Source: Coleofasciculus sp040219735
GTDB lineage: Bacteria > Cyanobacteriota > Cyanobacteriia > Cyanobacteriales > Coleofasciculaceae
Assembly: GCA_040219735.1 (NCBI GenBank)
Contig: JAVJRX010000202.1
Length of the DNA stretch: 64,000 nucleotides
Reading direction: 5' to 3' (one strand)
The translations under genes and the position numbers were made by a program. Below the pieces are notes generated by a model. That model worked only from the letters and a program-made list of their open reading frames with translations, was not told the origin of the DNA and did no database searches. Numbering within the stretch: position 1 is the first letter of the stretch; each line of letters opens with the position of its first letter. Of the stretch, positions 26,795-36,699 are shown one piece after another.

Positions 26795-27583
26795 TCAACC
26801 CATTAAAGAATTCTCTAATCCCGCATCACTGACAAACTCGGCTAACCCTAAATAACGAATCCCTTGGGGATTCGTCTCAAAACGACAGGGTAACACCTCA
26901 AGCCCCTGGAGAACCGCCTCTCGCAAGAGTTTGCCATAAACGGGATCAGTACTGTCACCCGGGCTAAAGCGATCGCAGTCCCCCCGATTGATAAAATAAA
27001 GCATGATCGCCTTGGCTTTGGGCAATAACTTCTGGAGTTCTTGCAGGTGCTTTTGTCCCCTTGTGGTAACAGTATCAGGAAATAAGGCTAAGGTTCCCTG
27101 CGCCCAAGTCGTATTCTTGACTTCCAAATAGATGGGAGGCGCTTCATTCTCCCCCGTCAGTACAAAATCAACCCGACTTTTCCGGTTTTCACCATAAACC
27201 ACTTCTGGGCGAATTTGGCTGTAGCGATTGGCTAATTCCGGAATTAGCCCTTGTTCCAGGATAATCTTCATCACCCGATTCGGGAGTGCGGTATTTATCC
27301 CTACCCAAGTCGGTTGGGTGTCATTGACTTGGATCATCTCCCAGGTGTAGGCTAACTTTCGCTTGGGATTATTACTGTGAGATACCTGAACTAAACTTCC
27401 AGGGGTGGAAACCCCTGTCATTGGACCAGTATTCGGACAATGAGCGATGATTGTTTCCCCTGATGCAAGCTGAATATCGGCAAAAAACCGCTTATAGCGT
27501 CTGAGTAACGTCCCCGGCTCTAATGTCGGGTATTTGTAAATCCAATCGGAGTTATCGTCCATTAATTTTTGGGAACTGTTCAC
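26795..27583 (-). CDS. sfsA: SfsA-family nuclease / sugar fermentation stimulation protein
   Basis: 262 residues, close to the normal size. The diagnostic N-terminal block is PTLEPGTLLRRYKRFFADIQ. It is followed by IAHCPNTGPMTGVSTPGS and the central motif SRVDFVLTG, then YLEVKNTTWAQG, whose Asp, Glu and Lys form the PD-(D/E)xK-type nuclease centre. The C-terminal half has PDTVTTRGQKHLQEL. SfsA was named for maltose metabolism in E. coli; the family has nuclease features, and its role in cyanobacteria is not settled. The start is GTG at 27583, or ATG at 27562, which fits family N-termini slightly better. It is a single gene on the minus strand. Confidence 0.93.
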   Translation of the reverse strand: MNSSQKLMDDNSDWIYKYPTLEPGTLLRRYKRFFADIQLASGETIIAHCPNTGPMTGVSTPGSLVQVSHSNNPKRKLAYTWEMIQVNDTQPTWVGINTALPNRVMKIILEQGLIPELANRYSQIRPEVVYGENRKSRVDFVLTGENEAPPIYLEVKNTTWAQGTLALFPDTVTTRGQKHLQELQKLLPKAKAIMLYFINRGDCDRFSPGDSTDPVYGKLLREAVLQGLEVLPCRFETNPQGIRYLGLAEFVSDAGLENSLMG

Positions 27584-27641
27584 ATTACTTAATAAGTATA
27601 TTAAAATAACTTAACACGCAGTGACATTCAATGGACTCAAA

Positions 27642-27782
27642 ATGGCTAACTCAGACCAACGGAAACAGCGGATCATGGAACACATCAAACGCTCGATCAC
27701 AATTCCTCAGCAAGGCTTTTCGATGACTTCAGATGCTAAAAAGCAACAGATTATGGCTCATATCAAAATGACACGAGGTTAA
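27642..27782 (+). CDS. small 46-residue basic protein with an internal repeat
   Basis: Open frame ATG to TAA: MANSDQRKQRIMEHIKRSIT, then a short linker and KKQQIMAHIKMTRG. The two halves repeat the pattern KQ(R/Q)IM(E/A)HIK, each predicted to be an amphipathic basic helix. The repeat within a coherent frame argues for a real gene despite the size and weak ribosome-binding site. It diverges from sfsA. I do not know a function; a nucleic-acid or protein-binding peptide is possible. Confidence 0.6.
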   Translation: MANSDQRKQRIMEHIKRSITIPQQGFSMTSDAKKQQIMAHIKMTRG

Positions 27783-27953
27783 ACCTTCACAGCAAAAGCT
27801 TCCCATTAGTTCTCTCCGGGGCGGGTTTTCCCGATAACCTTTTGGAAAAAACTGACCATAAAACTCCAGAGAATTTGGGTTATCCTGCTAGTTTATTCGA
27901 GAGAACATGCGGATTTGGTATAACTGGGGATTTAAGCCTAGGCTGAAACGCTA

Positions 27954-27981
27954 GTAGAGACGTAGCATCCTACGTCTCTAC
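27954..27981. repeat. dispersed 28-bp palindrome, variant copy
   Basis: Same outer arms (GTAGAGACGT) as copies 1 and 2 but a different centre (AGCATCCT). It is just downstream of the 92-residue secreted-protein gene, in the position of a terminator. Confidence 0.8.
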
Positions 27982-28007
27982 ATTACCTATTGTGACACCG
28001 ATCCCTG

Positions 28008-28286
28008 CTATAGAGACGGTTTAGTTAAACGGGAACAATAACGCTCCTCAACAATTGTAGATTTAGAGGACATCTTTACCGATTTATGGTGCGAGGTTTG
28101 GGAAACAACCTCCTTTTCCGGATGGATAGTAATTTGCTTACAAACTAATTGCTGGCTTCCTGGACGAATAAAACCCCATGTATAAACTTGGGGATCAGGG
28201 AGTGTCGCTTGCGCTGGAGCTAGTCTGAAAGTGGTTGATAATACTAGCCCTAAAATAAATAAAACGACAAGTACGGTTTTCCGCAT
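28008..28286 (-). CDS. small secreted protein of unknown function
   Basis: 92 residues. An N-terminal signal peptide (MRKTVLVVLFILGLVLSTTF, cleavage near AQA) is followed by a mature part of about 65 residues with two cysteines (QQLVCKQIT and EERYCSRL) that could form one disulphide. It is rich in Lys, Ser and His. I recognise no family. Its neighbours do not suggest a role. The ATG is unambiguous because it opens the signal peptide. Confidence 0.65.
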   Translation of the reverse strand: MRKTVLVVLFILGLVLSTTFRLAPAQATLPDPQVYTWGFIRPGSQQLVCKQITIHPEKEVVSQTSHHKSVKMSSKSTIVEERYCSRLTKPSL

Positions 28287-28368
28287 TGATTTCTCTCAGT
28301 TGACTGAGTTCAAATTAATTTTGCTCTCTACTCTCTATTATATCTAATATATCTAACTTCACCAAAAT

Positions 28369-30519
28369 TCATCCCTCATCCCTCATGGTCAAAAAAACCC
28401 CCTTTTGCTGGAGTTGCGCCAGGGAACGGTTAAGATAAATTTGAGCAATCGTATCTTGGGGATTAATTCTCAAAACCTCTTCAAACCGCTGTTTCGCTTT
28501 GCCAAACACCTGCTTGGCGTAGAGAAACAACCCTTCTTCAAAAATGGAGATTGTGGCTAACTTGCCTTCCTTAATTTTTAATGAATCTCCATCAAACACT
28601 TCAAAAACTGCCACCGCTTTTGACTTACCTTTTACCTTAACCTGCTCCACAAAGCGGAGGCTGTACTCCGTTGGGTTATGTAAACGAGTCAACGTCTGTC
28701 CCGATATTAATAACGACACCTTATACTGTTTCGTTAGTCCCTCCAAGCGAGCCGCTAAATTAACATCATCACTAATCACGGTACTATCTATCCGGTGTTT
28801 TCCCCCAACTGTACCCAGCATCAATGAGCCGGTGTTAATACCAATGCCAATTTTGATCGGCGTATAACCCGATTGCAGACGACGCAGATTATACTCATAC
28901 AACCGCTGTACCATAGAAATTCCGGCTTGAACCGCATCATCAGCAATACCACTAAATAGTGCCATAATCGCATCGCCCATATATTTATCAATAAAGCCAT
29001 GATGTTCGATAATGGCTGGCTCCATCCGCTTTAAAAAAGCATTAATAAACTTGAAATTTTCCTGGGGATTCATCCGTTCCGAGAGGGTAGTAAAATCCCG
29101 AATGTCCGAGAAAAGGACTGACATTTCCTGCTGAACTTGGTCGCCTAATTCTACATCAACGACACTTTGTTTATTTAAGATCTGTAAGAATTGACTGGGG
29201 ACAAAACGAGAAAAAGATTGATTGAGTTGGAACAGTTCATTTGTGAACTGAATTCGCTCCGCCTCCGCTTGTTTGCGAGATGTAATATCTTCCACAAACC
29301 CCTGATAGTAAACTGGAGTTCCAGACGCATCATAAACAGTACGGGCATTCTCACTAATCCAGATAATTGTGCCATTTTTGCGGCAGATCATTGACTCAAA
29401 CTCACACACAACACCATGCTGCTGCATAAGTGTCATAAATTCCTGACGCCGACGGGGATCAACGTACAAGTGATGCTGAATACTGTTAAGGATTGCGATC
29501 AATTCTTGGGGGGAATCGTAGCCGTAGATGTGGGCTAAAGCGGGGTTAGCACTGAGATAACTGCCATCGAGAGCAATCTGAAAGATTCCTTCTTGGGCAT
29601 TTTCAAAAATAGAGCGATATTTTTGTTCTGCCTTCACCAGTGCAGCTTCAGCTTGTTTGCGTAAACGCAGCTCATAATAGACATCGCTAATATCTCGACC
29701 TTCAACAATCAAAAAGTCAATACTACCATTTTCATCAATAATCGGTTTAATTGAAAAATCAATCGTGGCAATACGCTGTTGTTCGCCAAAAATATCAACT
29801 TCATAACGGATAAATTTACCGCTAGCAGCTTGAGAAATGGCTAATTTTAACTGGGTTTGAGTTTGGGAGGAAATAGTCCACCAGTAACACTCCCACAAGG
29901 GTTTTCCTGCCACATTATCTAAATGTAACTCACCTAAATTAAGGGCAGTTTGGTTGACTTCCAGGACGATTCCATCAACACTCAGCATCCCCGTAAACTG
30001 AAATGTCTGATTAAAAATTGCCCGAAATTTTAGCTCACTAGCACTGAGTAATTTGACAGATTGTTTTAAATCCTGATTCAACTGTTTAAGTTTGGCATTT
30101 TGTTCAGCCATTTTTTTATCTTGAAGATAACTATTGATTGCTTCTTTTACTGTCAAAATTAGGTCTGAAGCCTGCCAAGGCTTAGCGATATAACGATAGA
30201 GTTTAGCATAATTAATTGCATTGCCTATGGCTTCAAGATCAGCTTGTCCGGTTAGCATAATTTTTAGCGTTTTGGGTGAAAGTTCATGAACACACCTTAA
30301 TAGTTCATCACCTTTCATCCCTGGCATGATATGGTCAGAGATAACTAACGGAATCTCATAGTTATCTTCTAAGAGTTCTTTAATTAACTCTAATCCCTCT
30401 TCTGCCGCTTCCGCAATTTCGATCAGATAATTCTTGCCAAGAGCCTCCTTAAGCTCAGCCTTTAGACTTCTGAGTACTGTTTTCTCATCATCGACACAAA
30501 TAATTACCTGTTTAGTCAT
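28369..30519 (-). CDS. receiver-PAS-PAS-class III nucleotide cyclase
   Basis: 716 residues. A receiver domain spans about 1-125 (Asp in LVISDHIMPGMKGDE), then a coiled coil, a PAS domain at 165-285 and a PAS domain at 295-415 (FENAQEGIFQIALDGSYLSA). The cyclase homology domain spans about 455-640. It has the first metal Asp in SVLFSDIRDFTTLS, the second in IDKYMGDAIMALFSG and the Asn/Arg transition-state motif in DDVNLAARLEGLTK. The tail is a short TPR-like helix pair (QRFEEVLRINPQDTIAQIYL). It should make cAMP (or cGMP) under phosphorelay and PAS control in the cytosol. It is 90 bp downstream of a lone receiver and in line with a giant multikinase, both likely partners. Confidence 0.92.
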   Translation of the reverse strand: MTKQVIICVDDEKTVLRSLKAELKEALGKNYLIEIAEAAEEGLELIKELLEDNYEIPLVISDHIMPGMKGDELLRCVHELSPKTLKIMLTGQADLEAIGNAINYAKLYRYIAKPWQASDLILTVKEAINSYLQDKKMAEQNAKLKQLNQDLKQSVKLLSASELKFRAIFNQTFQFTGMLSVDGIVLEVNQTALNLGELHLDNVAGKPLWECYWWTISSQTQTQLKLAISQAASGKFIRYEVDIFGEQQRIATIDFSIKPIIDENGSIDFLIVEGRDISDVYYELRLRKQAEAALVKAEQKYRSIFENAQEGIFQIALDGSYLSANPALAHIYGYDSPQELIAILNSIQHHLYVDPRRRQEFMTLMQQHGVVCEFESMICRKNGTIIWISENARTVYDASGTPVYYQGFVEDITSRKQAEAERIQFTNELFQLNQSFSRFVPSQFLQILNKQSVVDVELGDQVQQEMSVLFSDIRDFTTLSERMNPQENFKFINAFLKRMEPAIIEHHGFIDKYMGDAIMALFSGIADDAVQAGISMVQRLYEYNLRRLQSGYTPIKIGIGINTGSLMLGTVGGKHRIDSTVISDDVNLAARLEGLTKQYKVSLLISGQTLTRLHNPTEYSLRFVEQVKVKGKSKAVAVFEVFDGDSLKIKEGKLATISIFEEGLFLYAKQVFGKAKQRFEEVLRINPQDTIAQIYLNRSLAQLQQKGVFLTMRDEG

Positions 30520-30608
30520 ACTTAGGTTACCTATACCGTCACGCAGAAGTCACAAGGATTTTTTACTGGGTTTGAATTATCGGCTTTGCTGGATAATTTA
30601 CAAATAAC

Positions 30609-31004
30609 TTATAGTTGAGATAATCCTAATTTAATGATTTCCACTAATTCTGCTTCTGACCACGGTTTGTATAAGCAGTAATGCAGGTTTGCTTTCCTTT
30701 TTGCTTGTTCAATCGCCTCTGCATCCGCTTGACCTGTCAGCAGAATTTTAATGACATGGGGAAACTTATGATGAACCTGAACCAGAAACTCATCGCCTTT
30801 CATTCCCGGCATTAACCAATCCGACACAATCAGAATAATGCTCACATTTTCTTCAACAAGCTCATCAATTAATTCTAACGCTTCATCAGCCGCTTCTGCA
30901 AGTTCATAAGTATAAGCATCCCCAAAGGCTTCTTTGAGCTGAGTCTTCAGACTTTTGAGAACGACTTTTTCATCATCAACACACAAAATGACGGGTTTAT
31001 TCAT
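30609..31004 (-). CDS. stand-alone response regulator receiver domain
   Basis: 131 residues, a complete CheY-like receiver: the acidic pair in ILCVDDEKVVLKSL, the phospho-acceptor Asp in ILIVSDWLMPGMKGDEF, Thr in ILLTGQAD and Lys in YCLYKPWSE. There is no output domain. Its sequence closely parallels the receiver at the N-terminus of the following cyclase (VDDEKTVLRSLKAELKEALG), so one probably arose from the other by duplication. It sits between the giant multikinase and the cyclase and is a good candidate phospho-shuttle between them (inference). Confidence 0.92.
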   Translation of the reverse strand: MNKPVILCVDDEKVVLKSLKTQLKEAFGDAYTYELAEAADEALELIDELVEENVSIILIVSDWLMPGMKGDEFLVQVHHKFPHVIKILLTGQADAEAIEQAKRKANLHYCLYKPWSEAELVEIIKLGLSQL

Positions 31005-31095
31005 TGGGCATTTGTCCTTTGTTATTGGTCATTTGTCAGATCAAGTCTATCTAAACAATTATTATTCGTTTCCTTCTGTCCTCTGTCTTCTTGAT

Positions 31096-34000
31096 CTAGT
31101 CTCCCGCCGTCCGAAAAGGTAATGAAACAGTAAAAGTGGTTTTACCTGGAATGGATTCAACGTCAATCTTTCCCTGATGCTTTTCAATAATCTTTTTCAC
31201 AATATCGAGTCCTAATCCACTTCCTTCTCCAGCTAACTTAGTTGTAAAAAAGGGCTGAAATATTTTGCTTCTAATTTCTGGAGGGATTCCTTTCCCACTA
31301 TCGGTAATACTAACTTTTATCTGTTGGTCTTGCCCCTTGACATCAATGGTTAATGTTCCCTGATTATCCATTGCCTGTAAAGCATTATGAATCAGATTCG
31401 TCCAGACTTGATTGAGTTCATCTGCATAACATAATATCGGTGGTAACTCTTCATAGTTTCGGCTTACTTTAATCCCATGTTTTAGTTGATTCTGATAGAG
31501 GGTTAACACTGTTTCAATGCCTGCTGTTAGGTTAGCCGGAATCATTGTTCCTGATTGGTCATAACGGGCATAATTTTTTAATGCAAATACTACTTTAGAG
31601 GCTCGTTCAGTTGCTATATTGATGGTTTGAGTTCCCCGTTGTAATCCAGATAGTTTGTAAGCCGTTTCTAAGAGGCGCGAACTATGGGGACGTTTCAACA
31701 GAGGGAAGAATTCTTCAATGTTGTTATAAATCCCCATATCAACTAAAGTATCGGCTATGGTATCAGCGTCCTGAATATCTTCAGTTTCCAATTGACGAAT
31801 TAATACTCGCCGTCGTTTGCGTTCTTCTTTCGCCGTTAGATTCGATTCGTTTTGGAGTGAACGTTGCAACATTTTTAGAAAATCCTGCCCTTCCTCTGAA
31901 GTTAATGATTGAAAAAGTGTGGGTAATTGTTCCAAGGTTTGGCGTAAAAATTTAGAAATATTTCCGGCTGAGGAACGAATCGCTCCCAAGGGTGTATTGA
32001 TTTCATGGGCAATCCCAGCAATTAATTGTCCCAAGGCTGCCATTTTTTCCGATTGAATCAGTTCATCTTGCGTGGCGTTGAGAGAGTCGAGAGTGTTTTT
32101 TAACTCTTGGGTGCGTGCGGCAACGTTTTGTTCTAGATTGTTATAAAGTCGGGCATTGTCGATCGCGATCGCGGCTTGCCCGGATAGGAGTTGTAAAACT
32201 TCCAGCCCGTCTGGGGTAAAGGCGTCTGTGGTTAGATTATTTTCCAGATAAACAATACCACTGAGTTGACCTTGATTCAGTAGCGGCGCACACAAAATCG
32301 ATTGGGTTTGATGGGTTTGAATATAAGGATCGTTAGTAAACTTGCCGACCTTAGCTGCATTGGTTTCGACTACGGTTTCTTGGGTATGAGTGACATAGTT
32401 AATAATCGATAAAGGTAGGTTATTTTCCAACGATAAAGATTGCAAGTCATTGACTTGATTAGTCTCGACATTTAGCGATGCCTCAATTACCCATTGTCCC
32501 GATTTATTTAAAACAAGTACTCCCGTTTGCGCTCCCGTATTTTCAATTAAAATTTCCATCAAAGCCGCCAGTAACTTATTCAGATTAATTTCACTACTAA
32601 TGGCTTGAGAGGCTTTCATCAGCGTCGCAAAATCTAATGCTGACTGATTTCTCCCGGAAATACTACTCACCGTCGTGCGGGTTTCTGTAATAAAAGTGAC
32701 ACGAGAAGATGGAGCAAAAATCTGGGGATACTGGGCTTTCAAATCTCTCGCCTTCGCCGTCGCTCCCCAGCGCGTGTAAGCGTAATGGGCTTCTTTAATA
32801 TAAGTATGAGCAAACTTGTCCATCCCGCGATTCTGATAAAACATTGCGGCTAAATTGTAGGCTAAGGCTTCCTCTTGAATATAGCCATTATCCCTCGCCC
32901 CTTTAATCGCTTGTTCATATAACTCCATCGCCGTAACCACTTCACCCAAAACTCGCGCTTTTTCGGCTCCAACTAAATCAAATTTATGGCGCTGATTCAT
33001 CGCACCATGCTTTGCCCAAATCTGCATTTTTTCTTGATTGGCGTTAACTCGATCAATTAACGCCTCTTTTTGTGCCGATGTCGCCTCAGAAAAAATGGCA
33101 AGATGGGCGAGAGAATCATAAAAATAGAATATCGGAATCACAATCATCGCCGTAACCCCATTTAAATACTGTTCGGCTAAAACCGCATTTTTCACCGCTT
33201 GCTCAAACTCCCCAAATAGATAACACAGAATCAGCTTATTCAAATAAAATAAATGCAGTTCTGTTCGGTCATTTGCAGCCAGCGCCCGGGGTAATGATTT
33301 CTCTTCATTGTACGCCTTCCCCGTTAACTGCGTGGGATTTTCGCCTTGACCCCGTAAATTCTGCACCGCTTGTAAAAAAATTGCTGTCCAATTAAATGGA
33401 CTTTCCCGACGAATTTGCCGCACCGCCTGATTATACGTGGCGATTTCTTGTTCCACCTGTGTCAGTTCAACCGCACTAAAATATAAATGATCGCAGGTAT
33501 AAAAGGCGCAATACCCCGCAAACTCAAAATCTCCCGTTTCCACACCACTGTGATAGCCCTCAATCAGGATGGGTACAGTTTGACTAAAATGCTCTTTCCA
33601 ATGCAAATTATGAGCGCCCAGCACCTCTAAAACTTTACATTTGACTTGCTGAGCATTAAACTGATCCACTAAACTAAGCGCTAATTTACCAAATTGATAT
33701 CCCGCCTCAAAATTTTGCTGACGATCCAATAAAATACATCCATAACAGGCATACCCAAATGCTGACAACGGAGCGTTACCATACTTAACTGATAACTGAA
33801 CCATAGATGAGGCAATCAGAACAAAAAGTTCCGGTGCGGCGATATAAGCAGCGGCAATTAAATTGGATAGAATTAGTACAGCGGCTAGAGGTTCAGCGGC
33901 GGTCATTTCCGGAAGGTTAATTAAATCTTCAATCTCATATTCGACCAATATCGCAGCCGTTTCTGCTAATCCGTTTTGTAAATCTGCAAAACTGGGTTCT

Positions 34001-36699
34001 TTGGGTAAGCTGATTTTCAGTAATTTTAGTACTTGCAGTCCAATATGAATGGCTTCTTTAAGATTATTTTGTGAGGCAATGGCTTGAATCTTGACTTCAT
34101 ACACATTGACTTTTTCCAGCACGGTTTTGGCATGGGTCAAGAGAATTTCAATTAATTCGTCCATCGCCGTAAAATTTCCGCTTAAATAGGCGGCTTTTGC
34201 GGCTTCTTCATATAAGGCTAAGGTTAAGTCATAGTCCTGTTGCCAACTATCTGCACCGAGAAGTTCTCGTCCCACAGTTAAATAATTGAACGCGGCGCCA
34301 TAAGCGGCTGAGCTTTTGGCTTTCTGACCAGCGATTAAATTCAAATTGGCGATTTGATGGCGTTCATCCTGACTAATTTCTCCCGATGTGTTTTCACCCG
34401 TATTGACGATTCCTTGATTCAAATGATCAACGATTTCAAATATATTCTCAGACAAGGTTTCAGAGTCAGTACTTTGCCAAAGCAGACGACCAATTTGTAG
34501 GTGAATTTCTTTCTTATGGCAGTCATCAATTAATGCATACGCGGCTTGTTGTACCCGATCATGCAAAAATTTATACTCGTGAACCAGCAGATCGGGATTG
34601 AGTTCAGATAGGGGTATGATTAATTCAGATTGAACGGCTGTGACTAAGTTAGAGAAAATCACATCCTCCGGTTGTTCACAGACGATTGCCAGGGTGGACA
34701 AGTTGAAATTGGCACCGATACAAGCAGCTAATTGTAAAACGTGCTGGGTAGAATCGGGAAGCCTTTTTAAGCGGTTGGTCATCAACTCGACGACGTTATC
34801 GGTAATATTTTTCTCCTTGATTTTACTAATGTCCCACTGCCATTGATAATGTTGAAAATTGAAGGTGATTAAGTTTTCAGCATAGAGATTCCTCAAAAAC
34901 TGATTCACAAAAAATGGATTGCCTGCCGTTTTGTTCATCACCAGTTCGGCTAAATGGTGGGCGGATTGTTTTTTGGGGTTTAATGTGTCATAAATAATTT
35001 GGCTAATATGGTCTAATTTTAAAGGAGATAACTTAATAAAGTTAACCGTCGCTCCTTGTTTTTTCAATCCATCCAGTGTCATCATCAACGGATGAGTCGC
35101 GCTGACTTCATTATCCCGATAGGCACCGATTAAAAATAGATAATGTATCTCGCTATCAGTCATAATCAGTTGAATTAACTTGAGCGTCGCCAAGTCTGCC
35201 CACTGCAAATCATCGAGAAAAATAACTAACGGATGTTCGGGTGAGCAAAATGCTCGAATGAATTTTTGGAAGACAATATTAAAACGATTTTGGGCTTCTT
35301 GTGACCCTAATTTTGGCACCGCAGGCTGTTGACCGACAATCCGTTCGACTTCAGGGATTATATCAATAATCACTTGACCATTTCTTCCTAAAGCGGCTAA
35401 GAGTTTTTCTTGCCATTGATTAAGTTGGGCTTCGCTTTCTGTCAAAATTTGCTGTACCAATTCCTTAAAGGCGCTGACAATAGCCGAGTAGGGAACGTTG
35501 CGTTGAAACTGGTCAAATTTGCCCGATATAAAATAGCCACGTAGTCGAGTGTTAGGTTTATGAATTTCGGCGATTAAGGATGATTTACCAATACCAGAAT
35601 ACCCCGCCACCAGCATCATCTCGATGGGGGTATGGGGAGTGGGAAGTGGGCATTTAGCGACGGGGGTATCTGCCGATTTCTGGGTTTCCTTGTCGTCTCG
35701 ATTCGCGACGCGATCATAAGCGGCGAGCAAGGTTTCCACTTCCGCTTCTCGTCCATAGAGTTTTTGGGGAATTTGGAATTGTGCGGAAATATCTTGAGAA
35801 CCGAGAGGAAAGTCTTCAATTGTTCCAGTTTCTGCTAATTGTCTCAGACAGGTTTGCAAATCAGCGACAATTCCCCCAGCACTTTGATACCGTTCTTCGG
35901 CGGTTTTTGCCATCAGCTTGATGACAATATTTGCAACGGTTGGCGGAATGGTTTCCCATCCGTGCATCCCGACGAGTTCGTGGGGAGGAGTTGGGACTTT
36001 TGCAATATGACAATGGACTAATTCCATGGCATCTTTTGTCTCAAATGGCAGCTTTCCGGTTAGCAGTTCATAGAGGGTGACACCTAGGGAGTAAAAGTCT
36101 GTGCGATAGTCTAAAGAACGATTCATCCGCCCGGTTTGTTCGGGGGAAATATAGGCTAATGTTCCTTCTAAGACATGAGGATTTTTGAGTGTGGGATTTT
36201 CGCGGGTAAGCTGGGTGGAGATACCAAAGTCAATGATTTTGAGTTGTCCGGTTTCGGGGTTAAAGACAATATTGCTTGGGTTAATATCTTTGTGAATGAC
36301 ATGAACAGCGTGAATCTGTGCTAAAGTTTCCGCTATTGTGAGCGCAATTTTGAGAAAGTCCCGCAGGGGTAGAGACGAGGATGTCTTTGTCAGGTTACTC
36401 ATCCACTGCTGTAAGGATTCACCGCCAAAATCCTCTAAGATGATCACTAAGGTTCTCTGATAGGGTTGGATACTATACGCCTTAACCACGCCATCGATAT
36501 TCAGATGGTGGGTGATTTCATACTCTTGTCGATATCGAGTCAACTCTTGGGGTGTGGGATAGTCTTGTTTGAGAAGTTTGAGAATGACAGGTTTGTTTTC
36601 CTCTGGTTGAATACCGCGATAAACTATGGTATTGGCACTTTCGTAGAGTTGGGACAGAATGCGGTAATTGGCAATTTTTAAGGCGGTGTTATTCGTCAT
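31096..36699 (-). CDS. giant Ser/Thr kinase-ATPase-GAF-histidine kinase (multi-sensor multikinase)
   Basis: 1867 residues. A Ser/Thr kinase domain spans about 10-270, with VIHKDINPSNIVF as catalytic loop and KIIDFGIS as the DFG motif. An AAA-type ATPase spans about 310-600, with Walker A in VAGYSGIGKSSLIAEI and Walker B in LVIFLDDLQWADL. A long helical, TPR-like region spans about 700-1340. A GAF domain spans about 1380-1520 (SILCAPLLNQGQLSGIVYLE). HisKA has His near 1567 (LIAGIAHEINTPLGAI), and the HATPase has VWTNLIHNALQAMDN, ITDSGKGIP and GSGLGLDIVKKI. This layout is a known cyanobacterial type thought to merge Ser/Thr and two-component signalling. No membrane span is seen. It lies upstream of the lone receiver and the cyclase. 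Confidence 0.93.
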   Translation of the reverse strand: MTNNTALKIANYRILSQLYESANTIVYRGIQPEENKPVILKLLKQDYPTPQELTRYRQEYEITHHLNIDGVVKAYSIQPYQRTLVIILEDFGGESLQQWMSNLTKTSSSLPLRDFLKIALTIAETLAQIHAVHVIHKDINPSNIVFNPETGQLKIIDFGISTQLTRENPTLKNPHVLEGTLAYISPEQTGRMNRSLDYRTDFYSLGVTLYELLTGKLPFETKDAMELVHCHIAKVPTPPHELVGMHGWETIPPTVANIVIKLMAKTAEERYQSAGGIVADLQTCLRQLAETGTIEDFPLGSQDISAQFQIPQKLYGREAEVETLLAAYDRVANRDDKETQKSADTPVAKCPLPTPHTPIEMMLVAGYSGIGKSSLIAEIHKPNTRLRGYFISGKFDQFQRNVPYSAIVSAFKELVQQILTESEAQLNQWQEKLLAALGRNGQVIIDIIPEVERIVGQQPAVPKLGSQEAQNRFNIVFQKFIRAFCSPEHPLVIFLDDLQWADLATLKLIQLIMTDSEIHYLFLIGAYRDNEVSATHPLMMTLDGLKKQGATVNFIKLSPLKLDHISQIIYDTLNPKKQSAHHLAELVMNKTAGNPFFVNQFLRNLYAENLITFNFQHYQWQWDISKIKEKNITDNVVELMTNRLKRLPDSTQHVLQLAACIGANFNLSTLAIVCEQPEDVIFSNLVTAVQSELIIPLSELNPDLLVHEYKFLHDRVQQAAYALIDDCHKKEIHLQIGRLLWQSTDSETLSENIFEIVDHLNQGIVNTGENTSGEISQDERHQIANLNLIAGQKAKSSAAYGAAFNYLTVGRELLGADSWQQDYDLTLALYEEAAKAAYLSGNFTAMDELIEILLTHAKTVLEKVNVYEVKIQAIASQNNLKEAIHIGLQVLKLLKISLPKEPSFADLQNGLAETAAILVEYEIEDLINLPEMTAAEPLAAVLILSNLIAAAYIAAPELFVLIASSMVQLSVKYGNAPLSAFGYACYGCILLDRQQNFEAGYQFGKLALSLVDQFNAQQVKCKVLEVLGAHNLHWKEHFSQTVPILIEGYHSGVETGDFEFAGYCAFYTCDHLYFSAVELTQVEQEIATYNQAVRQIRRESPFNWTAIFLQAVQNLRGQGENPTQLTGKAYNEEKSLPRALAANDRTELHLFYLNKLILCYLFGEFEQAVKNAVLAEQYLNGVTAMIVIPIFYFYDSLAHLAIFSEATSAQKEALIDRVNANQEKMQIWAKHGAMNQRHKFDLVGAEKARVLGEVVTAMELYEQAIKGARDNGYIQEEALAYNLAAMFYQNRGMDKFAHTYIKEAHYAYTRWGATAKARDLKAQYPQIFAPSSRVTFITETRTTVSSISGRNQSALDFATLMKASQAISSEINLNKLLAALMEILIENTGAQTGVLVLNKSGQWVIEASLNVETNQVNDLQSLSLENNLPLSIINYVTHTQETVVETNAAKVGKFTNDPYIQTHQTQSILCAPLLNQGQLSGIVYLENNLTTDAFTPDGLEVLQLLSGQAAIAIDNARLYNNLEQNVAARTQELKNTLDSLNATQDELIQSEKMAALGQLIAGIAHEINTPLGAIRSSAGNISKFLRQTLEQLPTLFQSLTSEEGQDFLKMLQRSLQNESNLTAKEERKRRRVLIRQLETEDIQDADTIADTLVDMGIYNNIEEFFPLLKRPHSSRLLETAYKLSGLQRGTQTINIATERASKVVFALKNYARYDQSGTMIPANLTAGIETVLTLYQNQLKHGIKVSRNYEELPPILCYADELNQVWTNLIHNALQAMDNQGTLTIDVKGQDQQIKVSITDSGKGIPPEIRSKIFQPFFTTKLAGEGSGLGLDIVKKIIEKHQGKIDVESIPGKTTFTVSLPFRTAGD

